From Bacteroidota bacterium (GTDB lineage: Bacteria; Bacteroidota; Bacteroidia; Chitinophagales; Chitinophagaceae), in NCBI GenBank assembly GCA_947463975.1, contig CANHUW010000014.1:1-16284 (forward strand): DNA of 16,284 bases, in the 5' to 3' direction. The notes beneath the pieces are model-generated. The model was not told the origin of the DNA and ran no database searches. It saw only the letters and a list, made by a program, of their open reading frames with translations. Positions 1 to 6,061 of this stretch are shown here, piece by piece. Made by a program: the position numbers and the translations under genes. The number at the start of each line of letters is the position of its first letter. Position 1 is the stretch's first letter.

Positions 1-59
1 GTAGTTAATTTACCGTGATAATGCACTTGAATGGTATCCCCATTTTTTACTTGTTGCAT
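1..59 (-). CDS. FKBP-type peptidyl-prolyl isomerase, N-terminal fragment
   Basis: Only the first 19 codons are inside the window; the gene continues past position 1. The ATG is the complement of 57-59 and the visible residues read MQQVKNGDTIQVHYHGKLT. The pattern V-K-x-G-D-T-h-x-V-H-Y-x-G-K-L is the first beta strand of FKBP domains, closest to the SlyD-like and short FKBP proteins of bacteria. Family members catalyse cis-trans isomerisation of X-Pro bonds and often act as chaperones. There is no signal peptide before the domain, so a cytoplasmic protein is likely. It is divergent from fmt. The fragment is too short to say which FKBP subclass it is or whether an insert-in-flap domain follows. 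Confidence 0.72.
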   Translation of the reverse strand, partial: MQQVKNGDTIQVHYHGKLT

Positions 60-78
60 ATTGTTTATTTTAAATAAA

Positions 79-93
79 GCACCATAGAGGTGC
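79..93. other. small inverted repeat in the FKBP leader
   Basis: GCACC and GGTGC are separated by the 5-base loop ATAGA. It lies between the predicted FKBP transcription start (about 95-96 on the minus strand) and its ATG at 59, so it would fold in the 5' untranslated region. Five G/C-rich pairs in an AT-rich gap are suggestive, but chance cannot be excluded. Confidence 0.3.
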
Positions 94-99
94 AAAGAG

Positions 100-107
100 C
101 AAAAGTA
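100..107 (-). promoter_or_regulatory. -7 element for the FKBP gene
   Basis: Read on the minus strand the bases are TACTTTTG followed by C, a full match to the Bacteroidota -7 consensus TAnnTTTG. A start site 4-5 bases downstream would give a leader of about 36 nt. No TTG is seen at the usual -33 spacing, so the match rests on the -7 box alone. Confidence 0.5.
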
Positions 108-119
108 CATAATTCTCAG

Positions 120-127
120 TAACTTTG
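120..127 (+). promoter_or_regulatory. -7 element for fmt, predicting a leaderless mRNA
   Basis: TAACTTTG matches TAnnTTTG exactly and ends 4 bases before the fmt ATG at 132. In Bacteroidota the element is centred about 7 bases before the start site, so transcription would begin at or next to the A of the start codon. No clear -33 TTG is visible. The place where it would lie overlaps the -7 box of the divergent FKBP promoter. Confidence 0.5.
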
Positions 128-131
128 AGTT

Positions 132-1055
132 ATGAATCAAGGACCTAGAATTGTATTTATGGGCACGCCCACATTCGCAGTGGCTTCTTTAAAAGCTTTA
201 TTAGAAGCTAATATGAATGTAGTGGCAGTAGTGACTGCACCAGATAAGCCAGCAGGCAGGGGCATGCAATTACAACAAAGTGCAGTAAAGCAATTCGCCC
301 TAGCCAATCAGTTACCTGTTTTACAACCTGAGAAACTCAAAGCCCCTGAATTTTTAGAAGCGCTACAATCCTTTGCGCCAGATTTACAAATTGTAGTAGC
401 ATTTAGAATGTTACCAGAAAAAATATGGTCATTCCCTCCAATGGGTACTTTGAATGTGCATGGATCTTTATTACCAGATTATAGAGGTGCAGCTCCCATT
501 AATTGGGCCATCATCAATGGAGAAACCTATACAGGTGTTACAACGTTTCAATTACAACATGCTATTGACACTGGAGATATTTTATTCCAAGAGCGAATTC
601 CCATTAGTGACAATATGACTGCTGGGGAATTACATGATATCATGATGGAAGTAGGAGCAAAACTGCTAGTGAAAACAGTGATTGGCCTTGTACAAAGAAA
701 TATCACTGCAACACCACAAGCCATTCCAAGTATGGATAAACATGCTCCAAAAATATTCACCAAAGATTGTGAGATTAATTGGGACAATACAGTAGAGCAT
801 ATACACAATAAGGTAAGAGGATTAGCGCCATTCCCAGGAGCCATCACCAAAGTAGACGGGAAAGTAGTTAAGCTATGCTCTACCCAAAAGGAAATCAAAA
901 TACCGAAAGAAGCCCCAGGAACATTCATTATTGAAGACAAAAAAATAGCCAAATTTGCATGCAAAAATGGCTATCTACTATTAAATGATATTCAATGGGA
1001 AGGTAAGAAAAGAATGCCTATTGAAGATTTTTTAAGAGGCTATCGCGCTATCTAG
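132..1055 (+). CDS. fmt: methionyl-tRNA formyltransferase
   Basis: Transfers a formyl group from 10-formyltetrahydrofolate to Met-tRNAi in the cytoplasm, making the initiator fMet-tRNA. The protein has 307 residues (E. coli Fmt has about 315). The N-terminal Rossmann-type domain begins with a strand and FMGTPTFA (9-16). The catalytic triad is at the same numbers as in E. coli: Asn108 and His110 in NVHGSLLPDYRGAAPI and Asp146 in DTGDIL. The smaller C-terminal tRNA-binding barrel runs from about 210 (KIFTKDCEINW, RGLAPFPGA) to the end. The ATG at 132 is 4 bases behind a -7 promoter box and has no ribosome binding site. The 3' end overlaps the stop of the convergent rhodanese-thioredoxin gene by 8 bp. 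All expected residues are present. Confidence 0.97.
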   Translation: MNQGPRIVFMGTPTFAVASLKALLEANMNVVAVVTAPDKPAGRGMQLQQSAVKQFALANQLPVLQPEKLKAPEFLEALQSFAPDLQIVVAFRMLPEKIWSFPPMGTLNVHGSLLPDYRGAAPINWAIINGETYTGVTTFQLQHAIDTGDILFQERIPISDNMTAGELHDIMMEVGAKLLVKTVIGLVQRNITATPQAIPSMDKHAPKIFTKDCEINWDNTVEHIHNKVRGLAPFPGAITKVDGKVVKLCSTQKEIKIPKEAPGTFIIEDKKIAKFACKNGYLLLNDIQWEGKKRMPIEDFLRGYRAI

Positions 1056-1782
1056 CAGCGAATACTTTTTGAAATTCTTCTGCAGCAACAATGCCTTGCT
1101 TTCTCCACACCTCTTTCCCATTTTTATAAATGATAAAAGTTGGTAAAGATTGAAAGAATACATGCTTCATTATTTCCATATCTGTTCCACCATCCACTGC
1201 TAAAAAATATAAATCAGATCCTTTTTCTTTTTTGATTTGATCAATTATCGGTTGCATTTTTCTACAAGGTGGACACCAGGTTGCGCCAATATCTACTAAT
1301 ACCATTTTATTATCAGCAATAACCTTATCATAGTCTTCAACACGCATTTGAACCTTATTTTCACTGCCTTCTAAAGGCAGTTGATTCATTTTCCAATTAC
1401 TTATTCCACCTTCTAAATTAACTACTTTAAATCCTCTTTGCATCAACATATTTTGAGCACTTGCACTTCGACCTCCAGATTGACAATAAACATAAACAAC
1501 TGTGTTTTTATTTAAATGTTGAACTCTATCTTCAAACTCAGCAGCATCCATAATATTTGCTTGTAAGGCATTTGCAATATGCCCTGACTTGAATTCTTCT
1601 ACAGTCCTAACATCCAATATTTGAGTTCCAGGTTTTTTAATTACTTCTTGAAATTTGATTGCGGACATGTTAAGTGGCAAGCTTGTTACAATGGATTGTT
1701 CTTCAGTTGAAGTAGTAGTTTGTGCGCAAGCAAAAAGAAAAAAAACCATTCCTAAAAAGCTTACAAAAAATTTAGATTTCAT
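1048..1782 (-). CDS. rhodanese-thioredoxin fusion lipoprotein
   Basis: A 244-residue envelope protein that joins two redox or sulfur domains. Residues 1-19 form a lipoprotein signal with lipobox LFAC (Cys19), so the mature protein should be anchored in a membrane and face the periplasm. Residues about 38-140 are a rhodanese domain: LDVRTVEEFKSGHI, the active-site loop CQSGGRS with catalytic Cys100, and LEGGISNW. Residues about 145-244 are a thioredoxin fold with WCPPC (Cys170, Cys173) and the cis-proline loop SLPTF (Pro214). Rhodaneses carry sulfane sulfur on the Cys, and thioredoxin folds exchange disulfides. The fusion suggests the thioredoxin half reduces or unloads the rhodanese Cys, or that both serve envelope thiol repair; this is inference. 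The start lies 9 bp after the stop of the upstream barrel-protein gene, so it is probably cotranscribed. Confidence 0.88.
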   Translation of the reverse strand: MKSKFFVSFLGMVFFLFACAQTTTSTEEQSIVTSLPLNMSAIKFQEVIKKPGTQILDVRTVEEFKSGHIANALQANIMDAAEFEDRVQHLNKNTVVYVYCQSGGRSASAQNMLMQRGFKVVNLEGGISNWKMNQLPLEGSENKVQMRVEDYDKVIADNKMVLVDIGATWCPPCRKMQPIIDQIKKEKGSDLYFLAVDGGTDMEIMKHVFFQSLPTFIIYKNGKEVWRKQGIVAAEEFQKVFAAR

Positions 1783-1791
1783 AGAAAAAAT

Positions 1792-2475
1792 TTAATAAGT
1801 AACAGAAATTTTAAAGGTCTTGGAAGTCATTCCAAGAATGGCAGCAGCAGCGTCATTCAATCTATATTGAATACTATTGCCCACATCAGGTAAAGCACTA
1901 ATTACTTTAGCGCAAATACTTTTAAAGTCAGGTGTAGTAATTCTCACCAAGGTTCCTACAGGAATATCGTTAGTTAATATATAAAACTTTTTATCCTCCC
2001 AACCACTTACACTTTTGAAAACTGCAGCAGTACCTTCAAGGGTTTGAAAATTGGCTGCTTGTTTTTGCTTAGAGAACATACTTGCAAAATAACCCTCTTC
2101 TTCTTTGTTCACATTTACGAAAACCAATTTATGAGCACTATCTGTTTGTTTTTTCTTTTCTAGGTTTTGCGCTATCATATCTTTGGATGCAGCTCGCTTT
2201 ACTCTATCAGCAGCAAGTTGCTCGGCAGAAATTCTAGCGCCTTTTCTGTATCTTGATTTTTTATGCTTTCTGCTATTCTTTGCATAGGCAGTACTTTTCT
2301 TCTTTTTAGCAGATTTCTTGTAAGCAGGAGTGTGCTTCGATTTTTTCTTCTTTTTAGAGGAAGACACGGAAGTTTTATGCTTTTTAGATTGTTTTTTATG
2401 CTTTGCAGCAAAAGCAGTCTCCTGAGCCAATAGACCCAAAGCCAACACCGTTAATAATAGAAGTCTTTTGAACAT
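1792..2475 (-). CDS. lysine-rich secreted protein with RlpA-like double-psi barrel
   Basis: A 227-residue exported protein. Residues 1-23 are a signal peptide (MFKRLLLLTVLALGLL, then AFA before the likely cut). Residues 25-81 form an extremely basic low-complexity segment: 23 of the 56 residues from 25 to 80 are Lys, with KKKKK at 41-45 and KKKK at 57-60. The C-terminal domain (about 148-227) has the features of the double-psi beta barrel that Bacteroidota attach to LysM or RlpA-like proteins: FYILTNDIPVGTLVRIT, a lone Cys in the next strand, AKVISALPDV, then RLNDAAAAILG and a final beta strand. RlpA barrels bind or cleave peptidoglycan glycans; activity here is unproven. I chose the ATG at 2475 over the TTG at 2490 because the TTG lies across the promoter -7 box and would precede the signal peptide with unrelated residues. 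Confidence 0.8.
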   Translation of the reverse strand: MFKRLLLLTVLALGLLAQETAFAAKHKKQSKKHKTSVSSSKKKKKSKHTPAYKKSAKKKKSTAYAKNSRKHKKSRYRKGARISAEQLAADRVKRAASKDMIAQNLEKKKQTDSAHKLVFVNVNKEEEGYFASMFSKQKQAANFQTLEGTAAVFKSVSGWEDKKFYILTNDIPVGTLVRITTPDFKSICAKVISALPDVGNSIQYRLNDAAAAILGMTSKTFKISVTY

Positions 2476-2479
2476 GGTG

Positions 2480-2487
2480 CAAAGGTA
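2480..2487 (-). promoter_or_regulatory. -7 element for the lysine-rich barrel protein
   Basis: On the minus strand TACCTTTG followed by C matches TAnnTTTG. It ends 4 bases before the ATG at 2475, so the transcript is predicted to be leaderless or nearly so. It sits in a 75-bp gap after the NOL1/NOP2/Sun gene, so this gene and the rhodanese-thioredoxin gene can be transcribed separately from the upstream run. A TTG occurs only 13 bases upstream, closer than the usual -33 spacing. Confidence 0.55.
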
Positions 2488-2550
2488 CAAAATACATGTG
2501 CAAAGAAATGCTTAAATTTTAATGTTAATATAAATTTGAATATGTAATAA

Positions 2551-3912
2551 CTAGTAATTCAGTATTCTCCATTCATTGGGATAGTAATTATTCGATCTAT
2601 TGGGCAGCGCCTTTATCCAACCTAAACCAATATTCATATAAGTTAATAGTACCCAGCCCTTAACACCCTCTATGTGCAAATCCGCTCTTCTTAAAAATTG
2701 CAAAGCAGATTCAAGGTCTATTTCGGTTAAAGTATAGGGCTTACTTGACCAATTGCTCATAGCTAAATCATGACTAGGAATTAAATCCTTGCCTTTGATC
2801 GTGCCGATATTTAATCCAATTTTTTTGATATATAATTGAGTTGAAAGCATTTCTAGACTTTCTTTCCATTGAGCATTCAATGCAATTAAATTTTGTTGAT
2901 GCGAAATCAAGTATTTTTCTTCAGGTAAAGAAAAGTTATTCGCAACAATTTCTTTTTCTGTTTTGTTTGCAGGTAATAAATGATGCTCTTTGCTTAGCGC
3001 ATATCCACCGCTTGAATTTACTTTTTGAAAAACAGCAATAAAAAATCCCTCTCCTTTAATTAAATTGGGATAAGCACGATACCCCTTAGCTTGATGTATA
3101 TCACTTTCAGTTTCTACAATATTAAAAGAAGATGGAATAGAGATAGCAATATTTTTCATTCCGTCCAAAGAAGCAATATAATCCATTATTTTTTCATCTT
3201 CTGCTTTGGAATAAGAACAGGTAGCATAAATTAAATAGCCTCCTTCTTTAATGGCCTCCCAACTATCATCAATTATTCTGGTCTGTCTTATGCTGCAATG
3301 TTGTACATGATCCAAGCTCCATTCTTCTATTGCTTTTGGATCTTTTCTAAATAACCCACTTCCACTACATGGGGCATCTATTACTACCAAATCAAAAAAA
3401 GAAGACAGGGATTTAAAATGTGCAGGATCATTCTGAGTTACCACAACATTATCTTGTCCCCATTTGGTGATATTCTCTACCAAAATATGATTTCTATTTT
3501 TGATGGTCTCGTTAGCTACTACTAATCCCTTATCAAAATAATTGGCTAGTAAGGTAGACTTACCTCCTGGAGCTGCACAGAGATCTAATACAATTTGATC
3601 TGACGGATTAGGATATAGCTGACTTAAAATAAAATGCAAAAACATACTACTTGCTTCTTGAACATAATAAGCGCCTGCATGCCAGAGAGGGTCTTTTACA
3701 AATAATGGACGCTCTTCCAAATAAAAGCCATTAGTACACCAAGGTATTTGCGAAGTATTATGTAAGAAAGGATGATTTTTTACATCAAAAGTCTTGAATG
3801 CATTTAGTCTCAAAGAAGTTACTTGCTCTGCGTTTTGATGCGTAGCAATAAAAGCTTCTTTTTCAAAACCAGGAAGCCCTTCTAATGATTGTATAAATGA
3901 TTCAGGTAACAT
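2551..3912 (-). CDS. NOL1/NOP2/Sun family rRNA m5C methyltransferase (RsmF-like)
   Basis: A 453-residue SAM-dependent enzyme predicted to make 5-methylcytosine in ribosomal RNA. Motif I is VLDLCAAPGGKST (108-120). Motif IV FDLVVIDAPCSGSGLF carries Cys182, and motif VI YATCSYS carries Cys232; these two Cys residues are the releasing and nucleophilic residues of the NSUN mechanism. The N-terminal part (1-95) contains the RNA-binding segment typical of RsmF/YebU. The C-terminal 100 residues end in GWVLLTYMNIGLGWIK and NRSNNYYPNEWRI, matching the PUA-like RNA-binding domain of RsmF. E. coli RsmF methylates C1407 of 16S rRNA; the same target here is a family-based inference. The ATG follows the stop of the SAM-methyltransferase gene by 6 bp, so the two are very likely cotranscribed. 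Confidence 0.9.
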   Translation of the reverse strand: MLPESFIQSLEGLPGFEKEAFIATHQNAEQVTSLRLNAFKTFDVKNHPFLHNTSQIPWCTNGFYLEERPLFVKDPLWHAGAYYVQEASSMFLHFILSQLYPNPSDQIVLDLCAAPGGKSTLLANYFDKGLVVANETIKNRNHILVENITKWGQDNVVVTQNDPAHFKSLSSFFDLVVIDAPCSGSGLFRKDPKAIEEWSLDHVQHCSIRQTRIIDDSWEAIKEGGYLIYATCSYSKAEDEKIMDYIASLDGMKNIAISIPSSFNIVETESDIHQAKGYRAYPNLIKGEGFFIAVFQKVNSSGGYALSKEHHLLPANKTEKEIVANNFSLPEEKYLISHQQNLIALNAQWKESLEMLSTQLYIKKIGLNIGTIKGKDLIPSHDLAMSNWSSKPYTLTEIDLESALQFLRRADLHIEGVKGWVLLTYMNIGLGWIKALPNRSNNYYPNEWRILNY

Positions 3913-3918
3913 GAATGA

Positions 3919-4716
3919 TTAATATCGAATGGTATAATGCATGGGCTCCTTATTTTCTTTTCTAAAAAATACCAAGCCGATATAAAATAAATCGATGGTT
4001 AAAGTGACCGCCGGGTCTTGCTGAATTTCTTTCCAAGCTTTTTCCATTTCTTCACTCCAATGAATGTCATCAAAAATGAAGAAACTATTTTCATCTGATT
4101 TTTTCAACAAGTCTCTAAAATATTGTACCGTAGGAATATATTGATGATTACCATCTATATACGCCATACCCACTCTATCTAATTTTTGTAAAAGGTCAGG
4201 CAATGTTTGATTAAAATCACCTTCGATAATTTGTGCATTATGCACTTTTAAATCGGCCATCGTTTTTTTAGCCCATTCAGCCACTGCAGGAGCACCTTCC
4301 ATCGTAAAAACGGGTTGGCCATTCGCAGCTTTTGCCAAATAACAAGTAGTCACCCCCAATGAAGTACCCATTTCAATAATATTCTCAGGCTTAAAATAGT
4401 CGACTATTTTGGCTAATAATTGGGCATACTTTTTTGGCTTTAAAGCCGCAGCAGCAATATGCCTCACCACTCTTTTGGATTGATTGTTTTGTCTTGACCC
4501 AGCACCTCTATCCCAAACTTCTAAAACAGTATTATCTGAAAGCAAATCAGCTCTTTTGGCTTCTATCAAATTTGCTTCATGAGGAATTTGCTTGTTTAAT
4601 AAAACTTCTTGTATAAACTGATATACAAAAGGAGAATGTACCCCATGCCCTTTGCTATTAGAAGCATTCACATAATACTGAATGTATTTTTTAATCAGTG
4701 TGAAAGTTGGATACAT
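3919..4716 (-). CDS. uncharacterised class I SAM-dependent methyltransferase
   Basis: 265 residues with a seven-strand methyltransferase fold of the O-methyltransferase-like kind. The N-terminus carries HGVHSPFVYQF (24-34), a signature I associate with a Bacteroidota-wide family of unknown substrate. SAM-binding motif I is IIEMGTSLGVTTCYLA (113-128), with acidic Glu140 at the end of the second strand. AYIDGNHQY (185-193) and IFDDIHWS (214-221) resemble the metal or substrate loops of catechol-type methyltransferases. There is no signal peptide or membrane segment. The ATG at 4716 lies 5 bp beyond the folA stop. An in-frame TTG at 4737 would overlap folA by 16 bp and adds only seven residues, so I prefer the ATG. 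The substrate is not predictable; position between folA and an rRNA methyltransferase is weak evidence for any role. Confidence 0.85.
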   Translation of the reverse strand: MYPTFTLIKKYIQYYVNASNSKGHGVHSPFVYQFIQEVLLNKQIPHEANLIEAKRADLLSDNTVLEVWDRGAGSRQNNQSKRVVRHIAAAALKPKKYAQLLAKIVDYFKPENIIEMGTSLGVTTCYLAKAANGQPVFTMEGAPAVAEWAKKTMADLKVHNAQIIEGDFNQTLPDLLQKLDRVGMAYIDGNHQYIPTVQYFRDLLKKSDENSFFIFDDIHWSEEMEKAWKEIQQDPAVTLTIDLFYIGLVFFRKENKEPMHYTIRY

Positions 4717-4721
4717 GGCTT

Positions 4722-5213
4722 TTATTTTCTTTGCCAAATTTCAAAGTCAAAATTAAAAGCATGTTTCTCATCTGCCAAATGCGGATCAGAAGATGTTTTG
4801 ATCCACTCATTGCCTAATACAGGAAAATAAGTATCTCCTTCTATTTGTGTATGAACTCTTGTTAAATAAATGGTGTGCGCCATTGGCAAAGCCATAGTAT
4901 AAATTTCACCACCCCCAATGACCATTAATTCTTTGTAATCATTTTGCTTGGCTAATGCAATAGCCTCTTCTAATGTACTTACTACTTTAGCACCTTCATA
5001 TTGTTTATTGGCTTGTCTAGTAATGATGATATTCATTCTTCCTGGCAATACTTTATTTCCTAAGGATTCAAATGTTTTTCGACCCATTAAAATTGGCAAA
5101 GCCCAAGTAGTGTTTTTGAAGAAGCGCATATCCTTGGGTAAGTGCCAAAGCAATTGATTATCCTTGCCAATGGCATGATTCTCTGATGCAGCAACCACAA
5201 GGGATATTTTCAT
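4722..5213 (-). CDS. folA: dihydrofolate reductase
   Basis: Reduces dihydrofolate to tetrahydrofolate with NADPH in the cytoplasm. At 163 residues it is of normal length (E. coli has 159). Diagnostic segments are ISLVVAASENHAIGKDNQLLWHLPKDM, with the catalytic acid Asp28 in LPKDM and Trp23 before it; MGRKTFESLG for the NADPH-binding turn; LPGRMNIIITR; and VIGGGEIY (about 98-105), the glycine-rich NADPH loop. The gene follows thyA by 15 bp. This is the classic pair in which ThyA oxidises methylene-THF to dihydrofolate and FolA recycles it. There is no ribosome binding site or separate promoter in the 15-bp gap, which favours cotranscription. Confidence 0.97.
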   Translation of the reverse strand: MKISLVVAASENHAIGKDNQLLWHLPKDMRFFKNTTWALPILMGRKTFESLGNKVLPGRMNIIITRQANKQYEGAKVVSTLEEAIALAKQNDYKELMVIGGGEIYTMALPMAHTIYLTRVHTQIEGDTYFPVLGNEWIKTSSDPHLADEKHAFNFDFEIWQRK

Positions 5214-5228
5214 TCTTTTTTAATTTAA

Positions 5229-6023
5229 TTATACTGCAACCGGAGCCTTAATTGCTGGATGAGATTCATAATTTTCTAATGTGAAGTCTTCAAACTTGAA
5301 AGAGAAAATATCTTTAACAGCAGGATTAATTTTCATAGTAGGCAATGGGAAAGGCTTTCTTGCTAATTGTGTTTGAGCTTGTTCAAAATGATTATTATAC
5401 AAATGCACATCACCAAAACTATGCACAAAATCACCATATTGTAAATCACAAACCTGCGCAATCATCATAGTCAATAAAGCATATGAGGCAATATTAAATG
5501 GCACCCCTAAAAATACATCTGCACTTCTTTGGTATAACTGACAACTTAGTTTTCCATCTGCCACGTAAAACTGGAACATATTATGACAAGGCATTAAAGC
5601 CATCTTAGATAAATCACCCACATTCCACGCACTCACAATCAATCTTCTGCTATCTGGTGTTTTCTTGATTTGCTCAATCAATTCAGAAATTTGATCAATC
5701 ACTACTCCATTAGCACCTTCCCAACTTCTCCATTGTTTGCCATATACAGGACCTAGATCTCCATTTTCATCGGCCCACTCGTCCCAAATACGCACTCCAT
5801 GATCTTTTAAATATTGAATATTGGTATCCCCATTTAAGAACCATAACAATTCGTAAATAATACTTTTTAAATGAACCTTTTTGGTAGTCACTAAAGGGAA
5901 GCCCTCTTGTAAATTAAAACGCATTTGATATCCAAAACAGCTCTTTGTCCCTGTACCTGTTCGATCTGTTTTTTGGTTACCATGATCTAAAATATGTTGT
6001 ACTAAATCTAAATATTGTTGCAT
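5229..6023 (-). CDS. thyA: thymidylate synthase
   Basis: Methylates dUMP to dTMP using 5,10-methylene-THF, which becomes dihydrofolate. With the ATG at 6023 the protein has 264 residues, the same length as E. coli ThyA. The key residues fall at the E. coli numbers: Arg21 in DRTGTGT and the nucleophile Cys146 in LMPCHNMFQFYV. Further signatures are GPVYGKQWR, SRRLIVSAWN, YQRSADVFLGVPFNIASYALL and FGDVHLYNNH. A TTG at 6041 would add six residues (MVVNCS) before the conserved MQQYLDLV start, so I rejected it. The gene lies 38 bp after proline dehydrogenase and 15 bp before folA. A weak promoter-like TAAATTGC lies directly upstream of the ATG, but readthrough from the upstream gene is as likely. 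Confidence 0.97.
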   Translation of the reverse strand: MQQYLDLVQHILDHGNQKTDRTGTGTKSCFGYQMRFNLQEGFPLVTTKKVHLKSIIYELLWFLNGDTNIQYLKDHGVRIWDEWADENGDLGPVYGKQWRSWEGANGVVIDQISELIEQIKKTPDSRRLIVSAWNVGDLSKMALMPCHNMFQFYVADGKLSCQLYQRSADVFLGVPFNIASYALLTMMIAQVCDLQYGDFVHSFGDVHLYNNHFEQAQTQLARKPFPLPTMKINPAVKDIFSFKFEDFTLENYESHPAIKAPVAV

Positions 6024-6061
6024 GCTGCAATTTACAACCAATACGCTGGAGAATAAAAAAA

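Noticed and set aside
548..964. Open frame on the minus strand inside fmt
   Set aside because: It lies wholly antisense to a well-conserved fmt, has no promoter box, and its protein resembles no family I know.
2199..2411. Second minus-strand frame inside the lysine-rich gene
   Set aside because: It is a frame-shifted reading of the AAA/AAG-rich repeat region; the signal-peptide frame explains the DNA.
4717..4737. Start of the SAM methyltransferase at TTG 4737
   Set aside because: It would overlap folA by 16 bp, and an ATG seven codons later sits 5 bp after the folA stop.
6024..6041. Start of thyA at TTG 6041
   Set aside because: The ATG at 6023 gives exactly 264 residues with Arg21 and Cys146 at the E. 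coli positions.
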